Part shown: positions 1 through 7,115 of the stretch, one piece after another
Position numbering within the stretch: position 1 is the first letter of the stretch
Layout: each line of letters starts with the position of its first letter
NCBI GenBank assembly: GCA_964530555.1
Contig: CAZHBD010000020.1
Location: 1 to 14,533 of the forward strand
Direction: 5' to 3'
Origin: CAZHBD01 sp964530555
Lineage (GTDB): Bacteria; Patescibacteriota; Saccharimonadia; Saccharimonadales; AWTP1-31
DNA length: 14,533 nt
Made by a program: the position numbers and the translations under genes
The notes under the pieces: generated by a model
The model's input: the letters and a program-made list of their open reading frames with translations, nothing else
Told to the model about the DNA's origin: nothing
Database searches by the model: none

Positions 1-1
1 G

Positions 2-664
2 TTTATCACACGCGAGGATTATCCTGAGGTATATCAATGGATCGGTATAGGGCTGCTGATTATTGTGGCATTCATGGCGCTTATCTTATTTGTTGCTACA
101 GTCATCTATCATGAAAGTCGTCTAATAATTACCGATAAGACAATTACCGAAGTTGCTCAAGAGGGTTTGTTTAACAGAAAGATTTCACAACTTACCTTAG
201 GGAATATCGAGGACGTAACCGCTGATCGAAAAGGTTTTGTGCAGACTTTACTCAACTTTGGCACATTGAATGTCCAGACCGCTGGCGAGACTGAAAACTT
301 CTACTTTCTGTACTGCCCAGAGCCAGACCATTACGCCAAAATAATACTTGAACTGCGTGAAGGCTTTTTGCGACTTCACGGGCATGAGGAGGAAGAGGCG
401 CGAGCTTTTGCTAATCGGGCGAACTATCAGAACGGCTATCAACAGTATCCGCCTGCTCAGCCCTATGCGCCACAGCCTGGACCATATTACGGTCCGCCAG
501 CACCCAACAGCCCAAGCTATTACCAGCAACCAGTGGCTCCAAATACGCCCGCAAGTATTGCGCGGGCACCAAACTACGAAAATCAATACCAACAACCTGC
601 CGTGCCGCCTACCCCACAGTCGGCAAGCCCTACTCCTGAAACGGATTATCGCGGGCCTGCTTGA
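2..664 (+). CDS. Membrane-anchored bacterial PH-domain (bPH2-like) protein with Pro/Tyr/Gln-rich tail, 5' partial
   Basis: The reading frame is open from the window edge, so the true start lies upstream. A GTG at 65 falls inside the hydrophobic helix and is an unlikely start. Counting from the first whole codon, residues 13-36 form one membrane helix (WIGIGLLIIV...). Residues about 38-123 resemble the bacterial PH (bPH2/YdbS-type) domain: a basic 'EGLFNRK' strand, then 'LGNIEDV' and a 'NFGTLNVQTAG' stretch typical of that family. After a short acidic helix (HEEEEARAF), the last ~75 residues are low-complexity and rich in P, Y, Q and N, probably disordered and cytoplasmic. Known family members are membrane-associated proteins of poorly defined role. 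The stop lies 35 bases inside the oppositely oriented gene at 630-929. A link to the pilus genes is not shown. The domain assignment is by motif only. Confidence 0.8.
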   Translation, partial: FITREDYPEVYQWIGIGLLIIVAFMALILFVATVIYHESRLIITDKTITEVAQEGLFNRKISQLTLGNIEDVTADRKGFVQTLLNFGTLNVQTAGETENFYFLYCPEPDHYAKIILELREGFLRLHGHEEEEARAFANRANYQNGYQQYPPAQPYAPQPGPYYGPPAPNSPSYYQQPVAPNTPASIARAPNYENQYQQPAVPPTPQSASPTPETDYRGPA

Positions 665-929
665 ACAACGCCTGAACATCTACATTGTTATCCTGTAGGC
701 TCTGAATCTTATCAATCGTTTGCTGGTCAATCTTTGGTCGCTTAACAGTTTGGAGCTTTTCAGCTACGGAATCGTCGCTGGGCTCACGCCGGTTTAGTAG
801 ATTTATTTGTAATACTAGCCAGCCGTATAAAAGCACGATAGCCACAATGGTTACAATTATTCTATGGTGATATAGCCATTGCAAGAGTGCTCTAAGTTTT
901 TTGTTGAGGTCTTTTATGTCAATATTCAT
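630..929 (-). CDS. Small single-helix membrane protein, fourth gene of the pilMNO operon
   Basis: A 99-residue protein that I do not recognise by family. A basic amphipathic N-terminus (KDLNKKLRALLQWLYHHR) precedes one membrane helix at about 23-45. A hydrophilic ~54-residue C-terminus follows (RREPSDDSVAEKL... ending NPFQE). Positive charge before the helix predicts the N-terminus inside and the tail outside. Its ATG shares the ATGA overlap (926-929) with the pilO stop, so it is probably translationally coupled to pilO. It sits where many pilMNO operons carry pilP, but there is no lipoprotein signal or PilP-like length, and a monoderm-type cell would have no secretin to contact. The inferred role is an accessory part of the PilN/PilO membrane complex. 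Its last 35 bases overlap the 3' end of the convergent PH-domain gene. Confidence 0.8.
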   Translation of the reverse strand: MNIDIKDLNKKLRALLQWLYHHRIIVTIVAIVLLYGWLVLQINLLNRREPSDDSVAEKLQTVKRPKIDQQTIDKIQSLQDNNVDVQALFKQARDNPFQE

Positions 930-1537
930 GGCTTTATGTAGGTATTAAGCACCAGATTAAAAGTAAGTTTCGTACGATCTTTTGGGGTGGGTTGTACGGT
1001 TACGTTGGTAACTTGCGCTGTGCGTCGATTATTTTCGAGTTTCGCCAAGAAGTTAATCAAGTTTGGATATGTGGTTGGATTGTTGGTGTCTTGTTGTACG
1101 TTAATCTCGAGTACAAACACACCTGGAATACCGTCGACAGGCTTAACTTGAGTCTCTGAGCTGCTGGTTTTGCCTTTGGCTTGCTTCTGACCAAGGGTGG
1201 AAGCGGGGAAGCTGATGGCGCCTAATTTGATACCGCTTTCATCAGCGATTTTGACAAGTTCTCGAACAGCCTTTGCCTGATCTTTATCTTGAGGCACGAC
1301 AGATTGGGCGATTTTATTTAACTCGCTATATTTTTGTACGGTTTTTGCCGCAACCTGCAAGGCGGTTTGCTGCTCATCAAGCAGACGATTATCTAGTTTG
1401 ACTGCGACAAGTTTGTCAGATTGCTTGTGCAGCAAACTATTAACAATTAGCGTTGAAGCGACCAGTGTAACGCCCAAGAAACAGCACACACCAATCATAG
1501 TGAAGTATGCTGCTTGTGGGTTGAGCTTGATCTTCAT
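926..1537 (-). CDS. pilO: Type IV pilus assembly protein PilO-like
   Basis: A 203-residue bitopic protein. In T4P systems PilO pairs with PilN at the inner membrane and links PilM to the pilus machinery. Visible parts are a short basic N-terminus (MKIKLNP), a membrane helix at about 11-33, and a coiled-coil-like stretch at ~40-80. A ferredoxin-like periplasmic-type domain follows at about 85-200, with a Ser/Thr/Lys-rich loop near 115-132 and a 'YPNLINFLAKLENNRR' helix typical of PilO. The ATG at 1537 is chosen because it overlaps the pilN stop as ATGA (1534-1537) and has a GGGAG ribosome site just upstream. A longer frame to 1603 would run into pilN and add residues without hydrophobic or family character. 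The assignment rests on topology, fold pattern and operon position after pilM-pilN, since PilO sequences are poorly conserved. Confidence 0.85.
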   Translation of the reverse strand: MKIKLNPQAAYFTMIGVCCFLGVTLVASTLIVNSLLHKQSDKLVAVKLDNRLLDEQQTALQVAAKTVQKYSELNKIAQSVVPQDKDQAKAVRELVKIADESGIKLGAISFPASTLGQKQAKGKTSSSETQVKPVDGIPGVFVLEINVQQDTNNPTTYPNLINFLAKLENNRRTAQVTNVTVQPTPKDRTKLTFNLVLNTYIKP

Positions 1538-2121
1538 CTCTTGCTCCCAATAAACGTAAAGTCGTTGTTCTTGCCAAAGCGGGCTCGCAAAGTGACGGTG
1601 CATGGGTACTTAGGGTCGGTAGCGGAGTTACCGCATTGAGCATTCAAAATATCCGCTTTATCGAATATCTTGTTGGCGGGGTCGGCTAGGTTTACTTGTA
1701 CTTGCGTAGCGGTGTTATAGTCGCTGGCTATGGCGGTAAGATCAATAGCGCCATCGCTAGTAGCAATCTTAAGGTCGGTCAATATGGTATTCGCTGGCAT
1801 GGCGGCACCAATTTGTTTGATCAGTTTGCTAAACAACACTTCTCGCGACAACACTTGCGATGTTAACTTGAGGTTATTAGAAATCGTCTCTACCTCTTTC
1901 TGAATTTCGTCAATTTTTTGACTCTTTAGTGACTCACGGGTGCGGGCTACCTGGTCATTATAGTTGCGAATGGACTGGTTCATATAGAAGAGCCCAAAAA
2001 GACCTATCAGATAAACTCCGACGATTGTCAGGGAGAATACTATGGCCAGCTGAGCTAACTGACTGTTTCGGCGACCAAAATAAATCTCTTTCTTTATGCC
2101 AGAGGGCAGCAGGTTGATCAT
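1534..2121 (-). CDS. pilN: Type IV pilus assembly protein PilN
   Basis: A 195-residue bitopic protein. It opens with the 'INLLP' motif (residues 2-6), which in PilN proteins is the cytoplasmic peptide bound by PilM. A basic segment (GIKKEIYFGRRN) and a membrane helix at about 25-47 follow, then a coiled coil at ~50-95 and a C-terminal extracytoplasmic domain. Two cysteines at 163 and 174 could form a disulfide in a small loop. The ATG at 2121 is preferred over the longer frame starting at 2232: it begins exactly at the INLLP motif, overlaps the pilM stop as ATGA, and has AGGAG about seven bases upstream. With PilO it should form the membrane dimer that couples cytoplasmic PilM to pilus assembly. 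Confidence 0.93.
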   Translation of the reverse strand: MINLLPSGIKKEIYFGRRNSQLAQLAIVFSLTIVGVYLIGLFGLFYMNQSIRNYNDQVARTRESLKSQKIDEIQKEVETISNNLKLTSQVLSREVLFSKLIKQIGAAMPANTILTDLKIATSDGAIDLTAIASDYNTATQVQVNLADPANKIFDKADILNAQCGNSATDPKYPCTVTLRARFGKNNDFTFIGSKR

Positions 2122-3185
2122 AGGGCAATCTCCTGAGGAGTTAACAGTGCCAGCCCTCCAGCCGTGATAAAGTTTGACTGATCCTCGGATTGCAGCGGCT
2201 CGACACCTGGAGCGTAACTGAAACGGCTCCAAGGATCGCTGTTGCGAACTGGCAAGCGTAGTACATCGGTCATGCGGTCGCTGAGGCCAGGTACGTTGGC
2301 ACTACTGCCCATAAGCACAATCTGATTAATCCGATGTTCGGCACCATAACGCTCTTGGTAGTAACGGATCATTCGACGTATTTCTTTGATAAGTTGGTCG
2401 AGTAGGGGGTCAAGTGCTTTAGATATCTCCTGCTGCTTCTTACTAAAGTTTAGGCCGTACTTAGTCTTGATGATATGCGCTTCCTGACGGGTTACTCCTA
2501 ATTGGTCGGAGATACGCGAGGTAAAGTTTTCGCCACCACCACCAACAGTTCCAGTAGCAATGATCGTCTCATCGACTATCGTTATATCAGCCGAAACGGG
2601 ACCGAAATCGACCAAGACTGTTGGCGCATGACTGTAATCAGTCTTTACAAACAGACGAGTCACGGCATCGATACTGGTCTCGATGGCGACCGGCTCGAGG
2701 CCGAGCAAATGCGCCAAGGTAATGTATGAGTCTACGAGATGCTTGGGTGTGGCCACAGCAAATAATTCCAGTTCTTTGTCGGTTTTACGCATCACACTAT
2801 AATCCAGGTAAAGCTCATCTATTGGGGTGGGAATGTACTGCTCGGCTTCCAAGCGCACGGCTTCGTCGAGTTCTTTTTTGTCTAGTAGTGGCAGTTTAAT
2901 GGCTCGGCTGAACGTTCGTGCGGCAGGTACAGCGATGGCGACACGACGGCTGCTAATCTGCCCGTGAAGCCCTTTGTCAAACAACTCATCAACAGCTTTG
3001 GCAATGGTAATGGGATCAACAATCACTCCGTCTTTGATCGATTTTGGATCGAAAGTGGTCGTCCCGTAGCCCACTACCCGGTTTTCGTTATTCAGCGAAG
3101 AAACCTGCATAACTCGTACACAGTTAGGACTCAGATCGAGGCCGAAGAGCGGGCGATCTTTGTAGAAATAAACCGTATTACTCAT
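2118..3185 (-). CDS. pilM: Type IV pilus assembly protein PilM, actin-like ATPase
   Basis: A 355-residue cytoplasmic actin/FtsA-fold protein of normal PilM length. The nucleotide-binding elements are visible: a phosphate-1 loop 'FGLDLSPNCVRVMQV' (residues 14-28), a phosphate-2 loop 'VDFGPVSADITIV' (192-204) followed by the glycine run 'GTVGGGGENFT', and an adenosine-loop 'MGSSANVPGL' (292-301). The segment 'RLEAEQYIPTPIDELYLDY' (111-129) is also typical of PilM. It binds the PilN N-terminus and is thought to relay the state of the PilB/PilC motor. It is the first gene of the pilMNO operon. The start has only a weak Shine-Dalgarno sequence, about 30 bases downstream of the TSS predicted from an extended -10 box. 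It is divergent from the pilin operon at 3299. Confidence 0.96.
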   Translation of the reverse strand: MSNTVYFYKDRPLFGLDLSPNCVRVMQVSSLNNENRVVGYGTTTFDPKSIKDGVIVDPITIAKAVDELFDKGLHGQISSRRVAIAVPAARTFSRAIKLPLLDKKELDEAVRLEAEQYIPTPIDELYLDYSVMRKTDKELELFAVATPKHLVDSYITLAHLLGLEPVAIETSIDAVTRLFVKTDYSHAPTVLVDFGPVSADITIVDETIIATGTVGGGGENFTSRISDQLGVTRQEAHIIKTKYGLNFSKKQQEISKALDPLLDQLIKEIRRMIRYYQERYGAEHRINQIVLMGSSANVPGLSDRMTDVLRLPVRNSDPWSRFSYAPGVEPLQSEDQSNFITAGGLALLTPQEIAL

Positions 3186-3223
3186 AAATCTGCTTGCCCA
3201 TCAAAGCATATGCGCTTTAGTTC

Positions 3224-3232
3224 AGTATAACA
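3224..3232 (-). promoter_or_regulatory. Extended -10 promoter of the pilMNO operon
   Basis: The complement strand reads TGTTATACT, a perfect TGn extended -10 element joined to TATACT. The expected start of transcription is near 3217, giving a leader of about 30 bases before the pilM ATG. No convincing -35 hexamer is present, as is usual for extended -10 promoters. The same nine bases occur ahead of the gene at 8051. Confidence 0.6.
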
Positions 3233-3284
3233 GATATGGAGTAGGGAAAAGCCCGTAATTGGTGCGATCTTTAGTTCTTATGAT

Positions 3285-3290
3285 TATAAT
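3285..3290 (+). promoter_or_regulatory. -10 box (TATAAT) of the minor pilin operon, very close to the start codon
   Basis: A perfect TATAAT lies only eight bases before the ATG at 3299. Transcription starting 6-9 bases downstream would leave no leader or at most a couple of bases. An overlapping TATGAT at 3279-3284 would give a leader of about eight bases with only a partial AGG as ribosome site. No good -35 is seen. The 113-base gap to pilM therefore holds two divergent promoters. Confidence 0.5.
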
Positions 3291-3298
3291 AGGTAGTA

Positions 3299-4867
3299 AT
3301 GAAACGGGTGGCACTGCAGCAGGTGGGGTATACGCTCATTGAATTAGTGACGGGATTGTTTATTTTTGGCATCATTGCGCTGAGTTTTTTATACCTCTTC
3401 ACCTCGCTCGTTTCGAGCACTGTCGTAACTAAACGAAAAGCACAGGCATTAGCTTTGGCGACAAATCAGATGGAGTACTTAAAATCCCTACCCTACAATA
3501 ATCTGGCGGTCCAAGGTGGCAGTATCGTCACCAACAATCCTATACCGGCCACCAAAACACAAACGGTGAACGGTGTCTTATACACAGTCAAAACTAATAT
3601 TGAATATGTCGATGATGCCTTTGATGGCTGTGGTTCGTATCCGAACCAAACCCTCAAACAGAAATACTGTCGTAACTATCCGGCCCCAAGCGGAGCGCCG
3701 GCAACCGATCAAAATCCAGCGGACTATAAGCTGGCCCATATTACCGTGACGGACCCACGAGGAGTGGTCCAGGCCGATATTGACACGCATATCGCAGCCC
3801 GGGTTGCCGAAACTGCTAGCACGACTGGGGCATTGTTTGTGAGTGTGATCGACGGTAATGGCAATCCGCTCAGTGGGGCATCGGTTCATGTAACTAACAG
3901 CACTAGCTCTCCGAACGTCGACGTCACGGATGTCTCCGACAATAATGGTATTGTAATTTTCTACGGTTTGCCGGTCGATACAAACGGCTATGATTATGTC
4001 GTTGCGGGGTCAAAACCAGGCTATTCATCACTGAACACTATTGCACCAAGCGGGGCTTTACAGCCTAACTATGCCAGTCAACAGATTTTTACACAGTTAT
4101 CGTCTTTTGTTACCCTGCCGCTCAAGCAGCAAGGAACTAACAGCTTAGTGGTTGAAACAACCGATACGAATGGCAACGTGCTGGGTGGTGTTAAGGTGTA
4201 CGCCAAAGGCGGGTATAAAAAATACACCGCAACTACCAACACGAGCTACTATTTCGATAATCTCGCCCCAGATACTCGCCCGACTACAGATGGTTCAGGG
4301 CTTGCTTCTTTCGATAACTTGGTGCCAGGCAACTACTACTTATGTGGCGATACTGGAGCCTCGAGCTGTACCAAAAATGGCACCACGTACTATGTCGCCG
4401 CGGCAGTACCATATGGTGGTTCCAGCTCTTTTGGTCCCACAATTGTGCCAAGCTATGATCCTTCGGCGCCACCTGCTACCACCTATAGCTACAACAGCGT
4501 TGGATATCTGCAAAAAGTACGTCTCATGTTGACGACCAGTGCCACTTTCCCCAGAGTGCTGACTATGACGCCGTATGAGCTCAGTCAGGGGAGTACTAAT
4601 TTGGGGGCCGTCAGCTTTACCATAACGGGCGTGAACTTGCCTTGCAGCAGTGTAGCCGGTAGTTGTTCAACTTCAGTCGTCTTATCACAAGGCGGTACTA
4701 ACCATACAGCGAGCTGCACTGGCTCGTCGGCAGGAACGCAGTTGGTCTGTAGCGTTGACCTAACGGGTGTTTCGCTAGGTACACTAGCAATGAGCATTAC
4801 TGCAAATGGGCAAACCCTCACCATTCCTGCAAGCCCACACCTAGGAGCCATGAATGTTACGCAGTAA
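3299..4867 (+). CDS. Large modular prepilin-type protein (minor pilin/adhesin) with carboxypeptidase-regulatory-like and IPT-like domains
   Basis: A 522-residue protein with a class III signal peptide: cleavage is expected after G10 in 'VGYTLIEL', with Glu at +5 (E15) and a hydrophobic helix at 11-42. A pilin-like body runs to about 175. Two beta-sandwich modules follow, resembling carboxypeptidase-regulatory/Cna-B-like repeats: residues ~177-244 ('VSVIDGNGNPLSGASVHV') and ~282-350 ('VVETTDTNGNVLGGVKVY', later 'DGSGLASFDNLVPGNYYLC'). Residues ~418-511 look like an IPT/TIG immunoglobulin-like domain. Eight cysteines occur in close pairs (111/124, 349/357, 449/456, 473/484), suggesting extracellular disulfides. 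It is far longer than an ordinary pilin of 120-200 residues. It is first in a three-gene operon and overlaps the next gene by 14 bases. The likely role is a pilus-tip or surface adhesin. The modules are assigned by pattern only. Confidence 0.88.
   Translation: MKRVALQQVGYTLIELVTGLFIFGIIALSFLYLFTSLVSSTVVTKRKAQALALATNQMEYLKSLPYNNLAVQGGSIVTNNPIPATKTQTVNGVLYTVKTNIEYVDDAFDGCGSYPNQTLKQKYCRNYPAPSGAPATDQNPADYKLAHITVTDPRGVVQADIDTHIAARVAETASTTGALFVSVIDGNGNPLSGASVHVTNSTSSPNVDVTDVSDNNGIVIFYGLPVDTNGYDYVVAGSKPGYSSLNTIAPSGALQPNYASQQIFTQLSSFVTLPLKQQGTNSLVVETTDTNGNVLGGVKVYAKGGYKKYTATTNTSYYFDNLAPDTRPTTDGSGLASFDNLVPGNYYLCGDTGASSCTKNGTTYYVAAAVPYGGSSSFGPTIVPSYDPSAPPATTYSYNSVGYLQKVRLMLTTSATFPRVLTMTPYELSQGSTNLGAVSFTITGVNLPCSSVAGSCSTSVVLSQGGTNHTASCTGSSAGTQLVCSVDLTGVSLGTLAMSITANGQTLTIPASPHLGAMNVTQ
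4843..4847 (+). promoter_or_regulatory. Ribosome binding site deciding the start of the second minor pilin
   Basis: AGGAG lies inside the 3' end of the preceding pilin gene, six bases before the ATG at 4854. It supports that start over the in-phase ATG at 4850, which belongs to the upstream gene's frame. Confidence 0.7.
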
Positions 4868-5459
4868 ATTGCACCAGTCTGGGTTTACGATAGTCGAACT
4901 TGTAGTGGTTATTGTCTTAGTAGGGATAATCTTTACAGGTATATATGCGTTCTTCAACACATCCTTCAGTCAGTATATGGGCTTACAACAGGACAGCTCG
5001 ACCTACAACGACTTGGCCTACCAGTCACAGCGAGTTGCTACCGTCGTTCGTACGGCGACAGAGATAACGTCCGCCAATCAGAATGATCTCACTATGTACG
5101 CTTATTTCTGGCCAAATGATGCATACGTGTCAAAGGTTCGATATTACCTCGGAGCAGGCAATACCAAGTTGTTTGCCGATGTTACACCAATGTCTGCCAA
5201 CCCGCCCTTGGGCACGCCGATTTCTGCGCAACTGAAAACTTATACGGTTATCGAGAAATACACGTATCAGCCGACGATTAGCTTATTCGAATATCTGGAT
5301 TCGAGTGGTGCTAACCTAGGACTGCCAATTACCGACCTCTATACCATCAAAGGCGTGCGCATAAATATGGCAGTACCGAATCGCATTGTCGTGCCAACAA
5401 CGGTCAGTAGTACAATATCGGTCCAAGTAACGTTACGTAACAGAAAGACAAATCTATGA
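4854..5459 (+). CDS. Prepilin-type minor pilin (PilW/PulG-like)
   Basis: A 201-residue protein with a clear class III prepilin signal. Cleavage is expected after G10 in 'HQSGFTIVEL', with Glu at +5 (E15), followed by a hydrophobic helix (about 12-34). The remainder is a mixed polar domain with no cysteines, unlike both neighbours in the operon. Size and position between a large PilV-like and a PilX-like gene fit a PilW/PilJ-type minor pilin, which in other systems helps prime pilus assembly. The start is set by an AGGAG six bases upstream. The ORF overlaps the upstream gene by 14 bases and its stop overlaps the next start as ATGA, so the three proteins are probably made in a coordinated ratio. 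The exact minor-pilin class cannot be fixed from sequence alone. Confidence 0.9.
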   Translation: MLRSKLHQSGFTIVELVVVIVLVGIIFTGIYAFFNTSFSQYMGLQQDSSTYNDLAYQSQRVATVVRTATEITSANQNDLTMYAYFWPNDAYVSKVRYYLGAGNTKLFADVTPMSANPPLGTPISAQLKTYTVIEKYTYQPTISLFEYLDSSGANLGLPITDLYTIKGVRINMAVPNRIVVPTTVSSTISVQVTLRNRKTNL

Positions 5460-7042
5460 CAATCCGTAATAGCCAACAGGGATTTGTCATGACCACCCTT
5501 CTTGGCATGTTGCTGGTGTTCATTCTGCTGATGGGCATTGCCACAACCGTTATCGATTCCAACTTTTTTGTCGTAAATCGTAATGCTCAGAGTCAACAGG
5601 CATTTAATATTGCCGAGGCTGGCATCAACTACTATCTATGGCATTTAAGCCATAGCCCGACTGATTACAAAGATGGTAAAACTACTCCCACTACGCCCGA
5701 TCCAGCGCTCGGATACGGTCCGTATGAGCATGTTTATACGGACGCCAACGCTGTGAATCGCGGCACCTTCACGCTTTGGATTAATCCACAAGGTGGTGGT
5801 TCGACCATTGTCAGAGTGCGCTCTATCGGTAAAGATGCCAAGAGTGGGGTCCTGCGAACAATTGAAGCTCAGTTGGGCGCACCGTCATTTGCCGACTATG
5901 CTGTTCTGTCGGACACCGCTCTGTGGTTTGGAAGTACCGAAAGCGCAACAGGACCAGTTCATTCTAACCAGGGCGTACGTATGGATGGGGCAAGCAGCTC
6001 CGATGTAACATCTGCCAACACTTCATACACTCCGTCGAATCAGTTAGGCGGTGATGGCAATAGTCATCCCGGTGTTTGGTGTTCTGCGTCAGTTGTATTG
6101 CCGGTGAACTGCAATACCAGAAGTAAGGTTGACTGGCGCTACCCAGTCCCATCGGTCGATTTTAATCAGGTTTCGGGCAGCTTATGTGCCATGAAAAAAG
6201 TTGCCTTTCAGTCGAGCGCGTCGACGTCGGCGCTGGCAAACCAGGCAAATGCCTGCACACAAACACCTACTACACGTACCTCGGCATACCTGCCTCAACG
6301 AAGTGCTACAGGAAGTTACAGCCTAACGCGAGGGTATCTCATCCAGCTCAATAACAATGGCACCTACGATCTGTTTAACGTAAACGGCGAAAACGATCAA
6401 GCATCTAGCTACTCCACCGCTCTTAGCCTACAGTCAGTTGCCACCGGTATCGCAGTGCCCAGTAACGGAGTGATCTTCGCCGAGGATAATGTGTGGGTTC
6501 GTACGGCTACCAATAGTTCTTTTCACGGGAGAGTTACGATTGGTGCTGGGCGCTTGGCGAGCAGTGGTCAGAACGCCGAAATTGTGATTGCCGACGATGT
6601 CCTGTATAGCACCAAGAATGGCCAGGATGCTATAGGTCTTGTGGCCGAGAGTAATGTAACCTTGGCTCCTTATGCTCCGCCACAAAGTGGTGGCTTCAAT
6701 TTTGAGGTTGACGCAGCGGTGATTGCTCAGACTGGATCGGTGCTGTATCCATCCGATTACCGAACTAGCCAAGGCAAGTGCACAAAAGGCTGGTCGGGCA
6801 GTAATCAAACATTCACGTTTTACGGATCGGTTTCGAGTCGTCAAAGTTGGACTTGGACCTGGCTGCAGGGCGGTGGCTCTTGCGGCAATGCAGTGAACGT
6901 GCCAGGAACGGGCTATGTATCGGGCATCCTGAACAATGACACGCAGTACGACAACAACCTTGAGTATTCGCCTCCACCGAGCTTTCCAACTACCAGCAGC
7001 TATAACATACTATCGTGGCGGGAAGTATTAACTAAGCCCTAG
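5456..7042 (+). CDS. PilX-like minor pilin with DUF4900-like region and beta-helix-like domain
   Basis: A 528-residue protein starting at the ATGA shared with the previous stop. The N-terminus 'QQGFVMTTLLGMLLVF' is a prepilin-like signal with cleavage expected after G9, but position +5 is Thr (T14), not Glu. This resembles PilX/GspK-type proteins, which form the extreme tip. The helix continues into 'QQAFNIAEAGINYYLW' (48-62), the A-E-A-G motif typical of PilX. Residues ~145-175 ('FADYAVLSD', 'GPVHSNQGVRM') match my recollection of the DUF4900 pattern. Residues ~336-405 have repeating 'GVIFAEDNVWV', 'GRVTIGAG', 'IVIADDVLY', 'IGLVAESNVTL' strands that suggest a small beta-helix. Six cysteines (209, 219, 244, 267, 442, 476) are compatible with disulfides. 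It is the last gene of the operon, and no terminator is visible after it. Confidence 0.85.
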   Translation: MTIRNSQQGFVMTTLLGMLLVFILLMGIATTVIDSNFFVVNRNAQSQQAFNIAEAGINYYLWHLSHSPTDYKDGKTTPTTPDPALGYGPYEHVYTDANAVNRGTFTLWINPQGGGSTIVRVRSIGKDAKSGVLRTIEAQLGAPSFADYAVLSDTALWFGSTESATGPVHSNQGVRMDGASSSDVTSANTSYTPSNQLGGDGNSHPGVWCSASVVLPVNCNTRSKVDWRYPVPSVDFNQVSGSLCAMKKVAFQSSASTSALANQANACTQTPTTRTSAYLPQRSATGSYSLTRGYLIQLNNNGTYDLFNVNGENDQASSYSTALSLQSVATGIAVPSNGVIFAEDNVWVRTATNSSFHGRVTIGAGRLASSGQNAEIVIADDVLYSTKNGQDAIGLVAESNVTLAPYAPPQSGGFNFEVDAAVIAQTGSVLYPSDYRTSQGKCTKGWSGSNQTFTFYGSVSSRQSWTWTWLQGGGSCGNAVNVPGTGYVSGILNNDTQYDNNLEYSPPPSFPTTSSYNILSWREVLTKP

Positions 7043-7115
7043 ATTACGGATTACTGTGTTTGGGATAAGACGTTATATCAGTATTGGCAGTCTTAAATCA
7101 TTAGTCGCAATTAAT

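Noticed and set aside
1538..1603. Longer pilO beginning at 1603
   Set aside because: It lies inside pilN, has no ribosome site and adds residues unlike a PilO N-terminus. ATGA coupling at 1537 is a better explanation.
2122..2232. Longer pilN beginning at 2232
   Set aside because: The extra 37 residues lie wholly inside pilM in another frame, and the INLLP motif that normally opens PilN begins at the ATG at 2121.
4152..4532. 126-codon open frame in another phase inside the large pilin gene
   Set aside because: It is an alternative-frame shadow of the low-complexity, Thr/Ser-rich pilin coding sequence with no promoter or ribosome site.
7066..7095. Inverted repeat TAAGAC/GTCTTA as a terminator between convergent genes
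   Set aside because: Only six base pairs around an 18-base loop, AT-rich and without a U-tract on either strand. It is not enough to call a terminator.
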